The notes under the pieces: generated by a model | What the model saw: only the letters and a program-made list of their open reading frames with translations | Database searches by the model: none | What the model was told of the DNA's origin: nothing | Made by a program: the position numbers and the translations under genes | NCBI GenBank assembly: GCA_025463135.1 | Contig: JAOAPY010000043.1 | Coordinates: 1 to 64,000 of the forward strand | DNA from: Acidobacteriota bacterium | GTDB taxonomy: Bacteria > Acidobacteriota > Blastocatellia > Pyrinomonadales > Pyrinomonadaceae | DNA: 64,000 nt | Direction: 5' to 3' | Part shown: positions 36,887 through 45,857 of the stretch, one piece after another | How positions within the stretch are numbered: position 1 is the stretch's first letter | Layout: each line of letters starts with the position of its first letter

Positions 36887-39851
36887 GGAGCAGTGCCTCC
36901 TCTAACTCGATGTCTTTCTCATGTGGTGTAATGTCTGACAAGCCGAGAGAATCTTTGTCAGAGTCATAATCGCTGTTGTTTCCACTAAGCTTGCTAAGAA
37001 CGATATGCAGTTTACCCCAGTGACTGCCTAGTTGGCCCACCAGCTTCTGAGACTCAGAAAAGAATTGCGGATGATGGGTGTGAAAAAAGATCATCAAGCG
37101 CAACGCCGAAGCAATTTCCCAAACGAGCCCCTCAACCGCCACATTGCAGGTCAACTCAAGATCCCTAATCGAGCTAAAGAAGTACTCATTAGATTTCTCA
37201 ACACTGTGGTTGCTGCGGCCTTCGAGGGCATAGTGGTAGTCTTCAGCCGCTTTGGTTAGGATCTGCCCACCTTGCAATCGACCAATTCTGCTTTGTCTAG
37301 CGGCTTGCCAGCGCTGCCGCCTGCAGTGACCGGTCCATTCCACGACCATGCGCTTGTAATCGCCGAAGCTTCTGCGGTTCCGTAAAGCTCTTATGACTTG
37401 CGCGCAGTTGTTGCGCCAGCGCCAGTTCGGCGTGCTTCTGGATTTGGCGATGACGCGACGCAGTTGAGGCCTGCGACTAAGCAGTAGAGCTGCCATGGCT
37501 GGGTTGACGTGCCTATCCTCCTCGACAAAATAACGAGCCTCAACATACCAAGTCAGCGAGCTGCGCAGATCCCCCTCCAGGAGATTAGAGAGTTCCTCCG
37601 ACCCTTGCTGCCAATCTAAGATCCGGGCACAGATTTCATAGAAAAGCAGGAAGACATGCAATTGCTCTGGAATCACCAGACCCTGGAGCGAGAAAGGCTT
37701 CACAGGCTTCGAGTGCATGTCCCTCATGGCATTAAGAACGACCCGTAGATCGTGTGGAACACACTCAATCCAAGAACCAAATTCCTCGTCAGGGTCATCG
37801 AAAAGTCGTTTCTCGATCAACCTGTCATGGAGAAAAACGATGTCTGAGCAAACAACTCGATCGTGAGAAACCCGAACTGCTAAGCGCCCTGCGAGACGGG
37901 CGCGCGTTTGGAAAGCATCTCTAATCGAATCGGTTGATACTTCAAGCCGGGAGTTGCGAGGGACGGGTCCCAGGTCGATGCACTTCACAAAACCTTGCCG
38001 GTCCGCAACCCCAAGATCAATTCTTCGGCCGCACTCCGCCGAAGACAGCGAAAGAGAGACAGTCGAGCGGTCCCTCAGACGATCCTGCCAGACTACTTGT
38101 CCTTGAACGATATCGCCTTGAACCGTAAATCTGTGAACTGCCCCAGCAACGTGAAAGCTAACCGAATTCTGGTATGTGATCTGTCCATCGACGAAATCCA
38201 ACTTTGGAGGGACTCGCCACTGTCCAGGCCCAATTCTTTCGACGGAGATCTGCTGCCACTCTGCCCGGAATTTGTCGCCTGGTTCAAGCTCGATAATCAG
38301 CGACTGGTCAGGACCATTGAGGCCTATGGGCCACACGAGTTTGGCCTTCGGTAGAAGGACGTAATCTATTGGGCTTTGCCAAAAGCCTTTCGGAGTTCTT
38401 CCCTTAGGCTCAATGTAGATTCGGCCTTGGAGCGGTGGCGAGCCTAACGGTAGATGAAAAGTGTCTTGTGAACGGTACAAATGCTCGGGTACTCGATGCT
38501 GCCTGGTACCGTCCTCCTGAATTAACACATACCTCTCCGCAAAACCGAGGTTCCAGTGCTCGATCCTGATTTCCGGCAGTTCCCCGACGAACGCATTGGT
38601 CGTATGGGGCAACGGAGGGATCGAGGAGACGAAGCTCAATTCCGGAAAACACTCAGACACCGAGTCGCCTACCGCGAAACCAATCGACGGCAGCTCAAAA
38701 CCAGGTGGCAGATCACAATCAAAGACCTTCATGACTAAATGATGAAAACCTGGCAAGTAGAGATCACCTAAAACCTCGATCACAAACTCCTCAGGAATAG
38801 ACTCTGCTTCCGGCAAGGCAACAAGGTGTCGGCCCGCCCGAACCTTTCGCATGTTAGAGTCGATCGAAGATATCTCAAGGCTGCCGTCGTTATTGCGAAA
38901 CACTGCCCACGATCGCTCTTCAGGCCGCCAGGGCACCATCTTCCAAGTCTCAGTTTTACCGCTAGGATAAACAATCTTGCCGCCCAGCGAGCCTCCAAAG
39001 TCATGCTCCTTGAGCATGTATCGCTTAGCTCTGACTTTGGTGCCGTCGAGCCACTGATATCTGCCTTCTAGTCCTTTCTCGGAGAACTCAAGTGCCAACC
39101 TGAGATTGATTCTGTCCAAAACAAATCTAGGCATCGGGAGGTTGTCAGAGCTTGCGGCAACTGACGGGAGGCGCGCCATCACCATTCGTATTTTCTTCAC
39201 CGTCAGCCTAAAGCGAGGCATTAACGTCGAAACGTCAGATTCGTCGAATATACCCTTTTCGAGGTTGCTGATAATCCGTGCCACGTCTCGACAGTACTCC
39301 CAGCCGTTAGTTCGCAAGAAGCTTTTGAGCCAAGGTGACTGCACCGTGGTCTTATCGCAGCCCTCCCTGTAATCACTTTCTGAAAACCGAATGCCGTAGG
39401 TGCGGATGAGTTCGACAAAGAAGGCGGCGAAAGCGTTCCCCAGTCTGGCCGGCACTCCTGCCTGTAGCATGATTGGTCTGACGTAGCGGAAAGGTCCGGG
39501 GAGATCTTCAACGTAAAAGTGTCGGCTTAGCAGCCTAAGGATCGGTCCTCCAATTTCTTCCTGCCAGAGATTGACGTCTTGCAAGGGGCGGCCGAATAAC
39601 TTGTGAAGCACTTGCCAACGAAAGCCTTCTTCGATTTCATCGGGTGAGTAGTAGGCTAAATTCACGACAACAACTGCTAAGGCCGCACAAATCTCGTCAT
39701 CCCAGCCCGCACGCCCAGTGTACTTACCCACCGAGGGAGCCAGTTCACTGATCTCGTGTTCTGAAACCTCTAGGTCGCCGACGAACCCTACATCACGGAA
39801 CCGGCTAATCCACTCCTGTCCGCGGGTCTTTATTGTAGCCAGGTCGTACAA
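36879..39851 (-). CDS. Unknown 990-aa protein, first large gene of the eleven-gene operon
   Basis: No family recognised. The start is TTG at 39851, preceded by GGAG at six nt. Residues 1-250 are helical, 250-700 are rich in beta-strand segments typical of stacked Ig-like or beta-sandwich domains, and 700-990 are helical and basic (Arg/Lys/Trp-rich around WRWRNNCAQVIRALRNRR), ending in an acidic tail. No signal peptide or ATPase motif. Given the modular build and leading position, it may be the recognition or scaffold subunit; this is inference only. Confidence 0.65.
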   Translation of the reverse strand: MYDLATIKTRGQEWISRFRDVGFVGDLEVSEHEISELAPSVGKYTGRAGWDDEICAALAVVVVNLAYYSPDEIEEGFRWQVLHKLFGRPLQDVNLWQEEIGGPILRLLSRHFYVEDLPGPFRYVRPIMLQAGVPARLGNAFAAFFVELIRTYGIRFSESDYREGCDKTTVQSPWLKSFLRTNGWEYCRDVARIISNLEKGIFDESDVSTLMPRFRLTVKKIRMVMARLPSVAASSDNLPMPRFVLDRINLRLALEFSEKGLEGRYQWLDGTKVRAKRYMLKEHDFGGSLGGKIVYPSGKTETWKMVPWRPEERSWAVFRNNDGSLEISSIDSNMRKVRAGRHLVALPEAESIPEEFVIEVLGDLYLPGFHHLVMKVFDCDLPPGFELPSIGFAVGDSVSECFPELSFVSSIPPLPHTTNAFVGELPEIRIEHWNLGFAERYVLIQEDGTRQHRVPEHLYRSQDTFHLPLGSPPLQGRIYIEPKGRTPKGFWQSPIDYVLLPKAKLVWPIGLNGPDQSLIIELEPGDKFRAEWQQISVERIGPGQWRVPPKLDFVDGQITYQNSVSFHVAGAVHRFTVQGDIVQGQVVWQDRLRDRSTVSLSLSSAECGRRIDLGVADRQGFVKCIDLGPVPRNSRLEVSTDSIRDAFQTRARLAGRLAVRVSHDRVVCSDIVFLHDRLIEKRLFDDPDEEFGSWIECVPHDLRVVLNAMRDMHSKPVKPFSLQGLVIPEQLHVFLLFYEICARILDWQQGSEELSNLLEGDLRSSLTWYVEARYFVEEDRHVNPAMAALLLSRRPQLRRVIAKSRSTPNWRWRNNCAQVIRALRNRRSFGDYKRMVVEWTGHCRRQRWQAARQSRIGRLQGGQILTKAAEDYHYALEGRSNHSVEKSNEYFFSSIRDLELTCNVAVEGLVWEIASALRLMIFFHTHHPQFFSESQKLVGQLGSHWGKLHIVLSKLSGNNSDYDSDKDSLGLSDITPHEKDIELEEALLHD

Positions 39852-40131
39852 CTACGTCTCCAGTAAGAGTAAACAGCACGCAATTCAACAACACGATGAG
39901 ACGATCCTTTGGCTCGTTAGTCAAAAGACCCGTGGAATTTTTCCGCACCAAGCGGAGCGCCTGTGCTAGCCAATCGGAGAAGACATGATAGCGGTAAGGC
40001 GCACGCCCAAATCCCAATTACCGCTCTCCTGCAACCCTGGAGAAATCAATATTCTCTAGGTGACAACCATCAAGCGCGACCCATTGCCTTAAGTATTCGT
40101 CGCGGGTGCGGATTAATCCGAGCGCGTTCAT
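39805..40131 (-). pseudogene. Small frame split by one in-frame TAA, upstream of operon
   Basis: A frame beginning at ATG 40131 reads 37 protein-like residues (NALGLIRTRDEYLRQWVAL...), hits TAA at 40020-40018, and resumes immediately in the same frame at TTG 40017 for 70 residues (including SDWLAQALRLVRKNSTGLL). It ends at 39805, inside the 990-aa gene. The best ribosome site (GGAGGG) is six nt before another ATG at 40141 in a different frame, whose peptide is only 23 aa. The pattern fits a decayed gene, or two short genes. Readthrough is possible but unsupported. Confidence 0.35.
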
Positions 40132-40571
40132 CGTCGTTCATGGTGAACCCTCCAATTCCGTTCAGCTTAGCACCCGTCGGGCTACCCCGCGCATTAGGGA
40201 AGCAGCCGAAGCGCAACTACATCGAGTTGGTGAATTGAATTCATCTGTAATCTCCGTTATCGAGACGACGCGTTTCTATTCGACTCTCCCCCCATCATCC
40301 GATAACAGCAGATTTCGTCCTCCCCAGGAAGGCGCCTGGACGGTTGCCCTCGCTCGCTTCCCTCCCGCTCGGCGCGCTTCGCAGGGCAACACTTCGCTGA
40401 CGCTCTCGCTGCCCAGTTGCTGATTCTCTCCAGCGATCAAAAATTAAGCGGAAGCCAAGGCAATGGACACTTTCGAACAAATCGAAGGGTCAGGGGAGAT
40501 CCGTCTTCCAAAAGACAAAACTCTGAAAACAGCTAATGGAGTTCTCACTGAGAACTCAGCATCGAGGACAA
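40132..40571. promoter_or_regulatory. Divergent intergenic region with operator-like palindrome
   Basis: This region lies between the divergent minus-strand operon and the plus-strand TOPRIM gene. A perfect palindrome GAGTTCTC-ACT-GAGAACTC lies at 40539-40557, 14 bp before the preferred ATG at 40572. It could be a repressor operator for the TOPRIM gene. A 131-codon frame starting at 40463 overlaps that gene in another frame and is probably not coding. Confidence 0.4.
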
Positions 40572-41804
40572 ATGTCAGTTCATATTTCTACCAACCAATG
40601 CAGGATCCTCAACTTTCCGCAGCGGCAACGAATCGCTATCAACGGCTTTTGTCGAGTCAACAAACACCGACGATGCCGGGTTTGCAGGAAACCCGACTGG
40701 TGCGGTTTCACCTCCGACGAACAGACCTCCATTTGCATGCGGATCAGCAATGGCTCCAAGGGCACTGCTCGCAATGGCGGCAATATTTTCCACCACAACC
40801 GTCTCTTCCTGGTTGCCAGCCCTCGATTAGCCAGAAAGCAAGCGCCGCCTCCAATTGAAATCGCTCCAATCGAGGTTCGAAATGCGGTATACCAAGAACT
40901 GATTCGAAGGTCGCCTGCTCTGAAGTGCTATTCCCAGCTTATCCATGGACCAGGAGGGCTCTTATCAAGAGGACTGCGTGAACCAGAAGCCCAAAACTAC
41001 GGGGCTCTTCCTCGCACGCAGAAGGAACGTGCGAGTCTGGCTAGTACACTGAACCAATTTGTTAAGGTCAGGTTTCCTGAGTACGCGCGTCGGAGTACGC
41101 TCGTTGCCATAATCGGTGTGCCAGGATTTTCGCAAGACGAAGCAGGCAACGTTCAATTATGGAGACCACATAACTACAACATGCCGCTGCTAGTCATCCC
41201 CTACCGTGACGATCAAAGCCGAATCCAAGCCTGCCAACTCCGGCTTCATCAAAACGATCTTCGCACCGGCGAAAAGAAATACCGATGGCTCGCATGCCCG
41301 TTTCCATTTCGGGGCGCGAGTTCGGGGACGCCAATCCACTTCACCTTTAAGCCGGCTGATTTGTTGTCGGGGAAAACGGTCATCATTACCGAAGGAGCTC
41401 TCAAAGCTGAGGTCCTGATATGTCTCAGACCGAAGGCGCGCGTTATTGCTACCAGCGGCGTTAGCTGCTCCCACGGGGAAATTATCGAGGCGGCCCGCCC
41501 TTATAACGCGCTAATCGCCTTTGACGCTGACTATAAAACCAACCCAGCAGTGGCACGGCAACTCGCCCGACTGATTGCAGCCAGGGAACAGGACATCGCG
41601 GTCCGCAACCTCAAAGCCACTACGAGAATCGTCACCTGGCAACGATACAAAGGGATTGATGACGCCATTCTTGCCAACACCTCAATCGAGACAGTGAATA
41701 TTCTTCAATGGATTTCGACTCTCGAAGGGAGAGCGCGCAAGGAAGTGCAAGAAGTCTGGGAACACATGCGGTACAGGCCGGCACCAGTTACACCGACCAA
41801 TTAG
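40572..41804 (+). CDS. TOPRIM/DUF3854-type primase-like protein of mobile element
   Basis: 410 aa from ATG 40572 (AGGA just upstream); ATG 40536 is an alternative. The N-terminus has CRVCRKPDWC and a further Cys about 15 residues later, a zinc site typical of element-borne primases. The middle part (PLLVIPYRDDQSRIQACQLR) is followed by a TOPRIM-like core: VIITEGALKAEV (catalytic Glu) and NALIAFDADY (DxD). DUF3854-type proteins of this build occur on plasmids and integrative elements and probably act in element replication or DNA transfer. Consistent with the integrase nearby. Confidence 0.7.
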   Translation: MSVHISTNQCRILNFPQRQRIAINGFCRVNKHRRCRVCRKPDWCGFTSDEQTSICMRISNGSKGTARNGGNIFHHNRLFLVASPRLARKQAPPPIEIAPIEVRNAVYQELIRRSPALKCYSQLIHGPGGLLSRGLREPEAQNYGALPRTQKERASLASTLNQFVKVRFPEYARRSTLVAIIGVPGFSQDEAGNVQLWRPHNYNMPLLVIPYRDDQSRIQACQLRLHQNDLRTGEKKYRWLACPFPFRGASSGTPIHFTFKPADLLSGKTVIITEGALKAEVLICLRPKARVIATSGVSCSHGEIIEAARPYNALIAFDADYKTNPAVARQLARLIAAREQDIAVRNLKATTRIVTWQRYKGIDDAILANTSIETVNILQWISTLEGRARKEVQEVWEHMRYRPAPVTPTN

Positions 41805-41875
41805 GATCATCCTCGCGATTCAGATGAATCAAAGATTGCGAAAATGCCCTCGGAGTTTTGTGTATAGAGTGGAAG

Positions 41876-41937
41876 TAGGCGGTTTCAGCCTAATGAGCCT
41901 GAGTATTCTTGTGTATTGATAGGCGGTTTCAGCCTAT
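41876..41937. repeat. Two direct copies of a TAGGC(7)GCCTA hairpin
   Basis: AGGCGGTTTCAGCCTA occurs at 41877-41892 and 41921-41936, each preceded by T and forming a short stem-loop. They lie in the convergent gap between the TOPRIM gene and the GNAT gene, together with other small unassigned sequence; no gene is seen between 41805 and 42092. They could be bidirectional termination aids or extragenic repeats. Confidence 0.6.
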
Positions 41938-42092
41938 ACATAATCAGATTCTAAATGCCTTCTTCACTCTACTTTTTTAAAAGACAGGTGGAATCGGTAA
42001 GGTGCGGGGTTTCCCCCCAATGGCTAAGTCGTAAATTGCGGGGATTTCACGCAGTGGTCGCCAATTCGAGCGCCGGTGTGAACACTATTCAG

Positions 42093-42722
42093 CTAGGCCA
42101 CCATGATGTCAGTTCCTGGTATGACCTTGAATCCGAGCGAGGCATAATATTTTTTCAGTTTCGCTAGACTCCTCTTATGATCTCTGCTGAGCTTTCCGAT
42201 CTGCATCTTTCTGCGCCAAGCAGGATCGTCCAGTTCCGCACCCTCGAATTGTAAGGGAAAACACTTTAGGGCCACGACGCCGCACCCGTGAGCATACTGT
42301 TGCAAACACCGCCGCAGGCACTCCAGTCCAATGTTATTCCCTCTAAACTCTGGAAGAATTTCAATGCGATCAATGATAAGTAGGTTCAAATCGATAATGT
42401 AATCGCCCAGGATTTCTTCCAAATCTGATTTGAATTCCTTAGTGTCATGATCGATTAGGGCTGAATAGAACGGCTCTGTTTCTCCCCGAATATCAAAAAG
42501 GTCAAAGAGACCAATATTCGTTTCGAGTATGGCACCCATATCCAGATAGTAGAGTCGGACTTTACCCACGAGCGTGTCCTCATCGCTCGTTTCCTCATAA
42601 CAGCTAATAGTGCCCTCAATAGAGGTTGCGTAATCCTCGATCTCGTCTCCGGTAGTCGTTGACGAACTAAAGTGGATCTGCACGTCAGAAACTGTCCGCG
42701 CTGTTGTTGCGGTGTTACTCAT
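42093..42722 (-). CDS. GNAT-like acetyltransferase domain protein
   Basis: 209 aa. The C-terminal half shows GNAT motif A as IDRIEILPEFRGNNIGLECLRRCLQQ (acetyl-CoA pyrophosphate loop R-G-x-x-I-G), then VALKCFPLQ and the typical closing AKLKKYYASLGFKVIPG of motif B. The N-terminal half is acidic and probably forms the start of the same fold. Substrate unknown. It lies between the TOPRIM gene and the integrase block. Confidence 0.75.
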   Translation of the reverse strand: MSNTATTARTVSDVQIHFSSSTTTGDEIEDYATSIEGTISCYEETSDEDTLVGKVRLYYLDMGAILETNIGLFDLFDIRGETEPFYSALIDHDTKEFKSDLEEILGDYIIDLNLLIIDRIEILPEFRGNNIGLECLRRCLQQYAHGCGVVALKCFPLQFEGAELDDPAWRRKMQIGKLSRDHKRSLAKLKKYYASLGFKVIPGTDIMVA

Positions 42723-43096
42723 TTGTTTGTTTCTCCCGTTCGAATGGAACTTTCAAGAGCGCCGGTCTTTGACCGGCTGTGATCGGCTAGCACATTCCGT
42801 GCCAGTTCATCAGCTCCCTCGACAGCAGAGAGAAGAAGCGGAAATTGCAGGAAAAACCAATGGTGAGCTTGAACACGGATCCAAAAAGCAAGTCCCATAG
42901 CGGGTTTTCCCCGCACACCGAATCAGCCCACTTCCTAGATCGAGGCTTTTAACCTCCGTGCCTGAAGGTCGAGCGACCCTTCCCTAACCCAAAAGCTCCG
43001 CTTATCAGGTGCCGGGCTTCTCCAACGGCCAAGAAGAAAAGGGGCGGCTGGTTAAATCCGAATTTCAGATTAACCAGAAAGATGGAGGACAAACAG
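42723..43096. promoter_or_regulatory. Intergenic region before xis/int with a hairpin operator candidate
   Basis: No convincing gene is seen in this 374-bp region. An inverted repeat CTGGTTAA...TTAACCAG (43048-43077, 8-bp perfect arms) lies immediately upstream of the GGAGG ribosome site of the excisionase-like gene. This is a plausible autoregulatory or recombination-directionality site. A 62-codon frame at 42712-42900 has a protein-like tail but no support. Confidence 0.4.
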
Positions 43097-43330
43097 ATGA
43101 ATGAATCACTTCTTATGAGCTTTGAAGAGGCCGCACGGTTACTCGGAGGGCTACACCCAAACACTCTGCGCCAGCGTAAGGCGGGCACGGAGAACCTTAC
43201 ACACGTTACAGGTTTCGGCAGGCGAATAATGCTGCTTCGGGAAGAAGTTAACGCTCTGATTGAGCTGAAGATTTCCCAAGCACATGCCGGTGAAAGAGAT
43301 CGTCGGAAAATTCTTCGTATGGTGAGCTAG
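43097..43330 (+). CDS. Excisionase-like small HTH protein
   Basis: 77 aa from ATG 43097, fixed by GGAGG eight nt upstream. The sequence LLMSFEEAARLLGGLHPNTLRQRKAG followed by GRRIMLLREEVNALIELK matches the winged-helix MerR/excisionase-type DNA-binding pattern. It lies 17 nt upstream of the integrase ATG and is probably co-transcribed. Likely controls recombination directionality or integrase expression. Confidence 0.75.
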   Translation: MNESLLMSFEEAARLLGGLHPNTLRQRKAGTENLTHVTGFGRRIMLLREEVNALIELKISQAHAGERDRRKILRMVS

Positions 43331-43347
43331 TCCAAGGAGGAGCCATC

Positions 43348-44442
43348 ATGATCAAACAAGTCTATTCCCGTCGACTCAAGAAAAACGTTTACCGGCTTGA
43401 TACGCGGCTGACTCATGGGATCAGGTTTCGGAGATTCTTTCTGAAGCGTTCCGACGCTGAGGCTGTCGCCTACAAGATCAAACACGACGCGACAACGCGA
43501 CGTTTTGGATTATCCGTAGCCTTAGATCGCCCGATGATGTCCGAGCTGGCCGAGCGATACGCCGACGACATTCAGAACCCTCGCGAGCAACAGAGGGCAA
43601 AGCGAGTACTTGCGGATTTCTGCAAACTACTCACGCCTGGTCTCTGCGTTGATGAGGTTACGAAGGCTGATTGCAAGAGGTACATCGACAAGCGAATGCG
43701 AGATGACTTGAAGCCGCAATCAATCGATCGGGAACTAAGTATTGTTGTGGCTATGTTCAATCAAGCGGAGAACTACTTCCCTGCCCTGGACCAATGGCGA
43801 CCGCCACGAATTCCCAGACCAAAGATCATCGACGGTCGGAGAGAAAGAACGTGGAGCGAACATGAAATCAAAGTGGTCCTGGGCGAGCTGTTTGCACCCA
43901 AGCGCGAGGATGAAAACGTGCAGTCAGCGATTGCCCGCAATAGGGTTGGCCGCAAAGTTCAGTTCTGTCTCTTGAATGGAGTGCGACATAGTGAGATGAA
44001 TCTCATACCGAAGACGGGCATTGATTGGGAAGCTCGCCAGGTGCGAATCAGACAGGGCAAGACCGGCAACTACAAAATCATCGGTCCGCTTGGGCCAACT
44101 TCGATGGAAATTCTGCGCGAGTTCTACGACGCATCGAAAACAGATCTGGTGTTTTCACGTAGCGCCAACATCACGCCAAAGTTCTACCGGATTCTCCGAG
44201 AGGCTTGTGAACGCGCAGGCGTTCCATACGGCCGTGGCACGCGTGATGGCTTGGTCCTTCACGATGCCAGACACACCGCCACAACTCATCTGCTTGAAAG
44301 CAATGTCAGTCCTAAGACCGTTCAGGAGTGGATGGGCTGGTCCGACAAGGCTTTTGTTCTCTATTACTCGCACGCCAGTAAAGGATCCAGAGAACAAGCC
44401 GGGCAATCGCTGGAGAGGCTTGCAGGGCGGAAGACCGCATGA
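43348..44442 (+). CDS. Tyrosine recombinase (phage-type integrase)
   Basis: 364 aa with AAGGAGG just before the ATG. The N-terminal arm-binding part (RLKKNVYRLDTRL) and core-binding helices (EVTKADCKRYIDKRM) precede a catalytic domain with Arg213 (NGVRHSE), Lys238 (QGKTGN), His305/Arg308 (LHDARHT), Trp331 in the His/Trp position (MGWSDKA) and the nucleophile Tyr340 (YYSH). All five key residues are present, so the enzyme looks active. It lies about 4.6 kb from tRNA-Leu and is the probable integrase of the island or of the right-hand element. Confidence 0.92.
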   Translation: MIKQVYSRRLKKNVYRLDTRLTHGIRFRRFFLKRSDAEAVAYKIKHDATTRRFGLSVALDRPMMSELAERYADDIQNPREQQRAKRVLADFCKLLTPGLCVDEVTKADCKRYIDKRMRDDLKPQSIDRELSIVVAMFNQAENYFPALDQWRPPRIPRPKIIDGRRERTWSEHEIKVVLGELFAPKREDENVQSAIARNRVGRKVQFCLLNGVRHSEMNLIPKTGIDWEARQVRIRQGKTGNYKIIGPLGPTSMEILREFYDASKTDLVFSRSANITPKFYRILREACERAGVPYGRGTRDGLVLHDARHTATTHLLESNVSPKTVQEWMGWSDKAFVLYYSHASKGSREQAGQSLERLAGRKTA

Positions 44443-44525
44443 GAATTGCGGGCGGATAAGAGCGCGGCTCCAAACGCTTTCTCCGATAACAATCTTGGCC
44501 CGAGAGACAAAGGGAAACTCACAGT

Positions 44526-45857
44526 TCACCAATAGATTGCCACAAACTCTGAATCCAAGAATCGCTTTTCAGAAACGTCGGGCGAGGTGCTGTCAGCTAA
44601 TCCCAATGAAGTAGGCTTTCCCGACAAATCCAGACCGGCATCTACAAGAGCGACAGCACGGTACTGTGCGATAACTATTCGGTCCAGCTCAAGGTTAAGA
44701 CGGGCACTTAGGAATGTTGCGATCGAATCGAATGCGTTGCGTCTCTCTTCCAGACTGCCAAAGGAATTGCATTGCTTCTCTGAGAGAAGGCCAGCTTGTG
44801 ATAGTTCGTTGTCACTAATAGTTTGCCCCTGATGGTCTGCCAACAACTTGGCATAACCGATCAGAGCATCGCGCATGAGCTTTTTGCGGTCAGTATTTTG
44901 CTCCGTCTTACTAGCGTTCACCATAGAAGCGAGCACAACCGAACCAAGGTTGTCTACTTCCTTGCCCAATCCAGGTCTTATTAAGTCAAGAATGTGCGCA
45001 AGCTTTACCGGCGTCCATGAATTCTGAATGTCATTTTGCGCTAACCTACAAAGAACCCTAAAACGAGCATTAGCAAATAAGATGCGCCGGACGTCTTTCC
45101 AGAAGAGTGTTTGATCTGCAACGCCAACCAAATACAGTGGACGCGTAGACAGTGCTTCGGTTTCTGATAGTGCTTTTAGTAGGTTCCGATGAACAATCCA
45201 TTCTCGATCATCGAACTTCAAGACCATATAATCGACAGCCAAGCCTCTGAGCGGTACGAGACCTACAAGTAATTTTTCGAGAACGCGCCCTACAGCTTTC
45301 GCTTGAGCTACATTCTTATTTTCAACTCCGAACATTTCGGGATTTGTTTCAATAATTTCTAGAATAGCTGAAACCACTGAACTCACCCGAAAAATGTCTT
45401 CCGCTTCAAGTTGAACCTCAACTTCTAACAACTGCCCTCTCGCGAGTTTCGACGGATCTACTATCCAACCTTCAGCTGCTAGTATTTCCCTCTGGTACAT
45501 AAGGTCATTCAGACTATTCACTTTGGGCGGCCTCTGCTTTTCAGTGATCGGCCGCATCGCGAATGAGTTCATTTCAAGTTCATAGAGTTCCTTAAAGGTG
45601 GTCTGTACGGTAGACTTTCGCAATACTTGAGAACCGAGTTCATAACTACCACCCGCACCCGCAACTTCCGCCTTCAAGGATGCTCGTTCGGTTTCGGTAA
45701 ATTCCGTCGCCACAGGGCCTAGGCGGGACGCGATCAGACTAAATACGCTTATTTCGTCCAGGTAAACGAATTCGCGTAGCATCGCTTGCTGTCTCTTGGC
45801 TGCGTGCTTTCGCCGTCGTCGTCGTAGCCAAGCCCGGAAACCAGTAATCCAACTCAA
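44526..45857 (-). CDS. DUF6414-type protein paired with AAA+ ATPase
   Basis: 443 aa. The N-terminal motif LREFVYLDEISVFSLIASRLG, followed by a stretch ending in EFTETERASLKAEV, matches my memory of the DUF6414 family. A basic leader (WLRRRRRKHAAKRQQ) precedes it; whether this is membrane-associated or nucleic-acid-binding is unclear. The start overlaps the AAA+ stop by 4 nt, so the two proteins almost certainly work together. Function not established; a two-gene conflict module is my inference. Confidence 0.7.
   Translation of the reverse strand: MSWITGFRAWLRRRRRKHAAKRQQAMLREFVYLDEISVFSLIASRLGPVATEFTETERASLKAEVAGAGGSYELGSQVLRKSTVQTTFKELYELEMNSFAMRPITEKQRPPKVNSLNDLMYQREILAAEGWIVDPSKLARGQLLEVEVQLEAEDIFRVSSVVSAILEIIETNPEMFGVENKNVAQAKAVGRVLEKLLVGLVPLRGLAVDYMVLKFDDREWIVHRNLLKALSETEALSTRPLYLVGVADQTLFWKDVRRILFANARFRVLCRLAQNDIQNSWTPVKLAHILDLIRPGLGKEVDNLGSVVLASMVNASKTEQNTDRKKLMRDALIGYAKLLADHQGQTISDNELSQAGLLSEKQCNSFGSLEERRNAFDSIATFLSARLNLELDRIVIAQYRAVALVDAGLDLSGKPTSLGLADSTSPDVSEKRFLDSEFVAIYW

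Noticed and set aside
40463-40858. 131-aa plus-strand frame
   Set aside because: It overlaps the better supported TOPRIM-type gene in another frame and its second half is low-quality, Gln/Ser-rich shadow sequence.
42712-42900. 62-aa plus-strand frame before the excisionase-like gene
   Set aside because: Its start lies within the GNAT gene on the other strand and only a short tail looks protein-like; no ribosome site.
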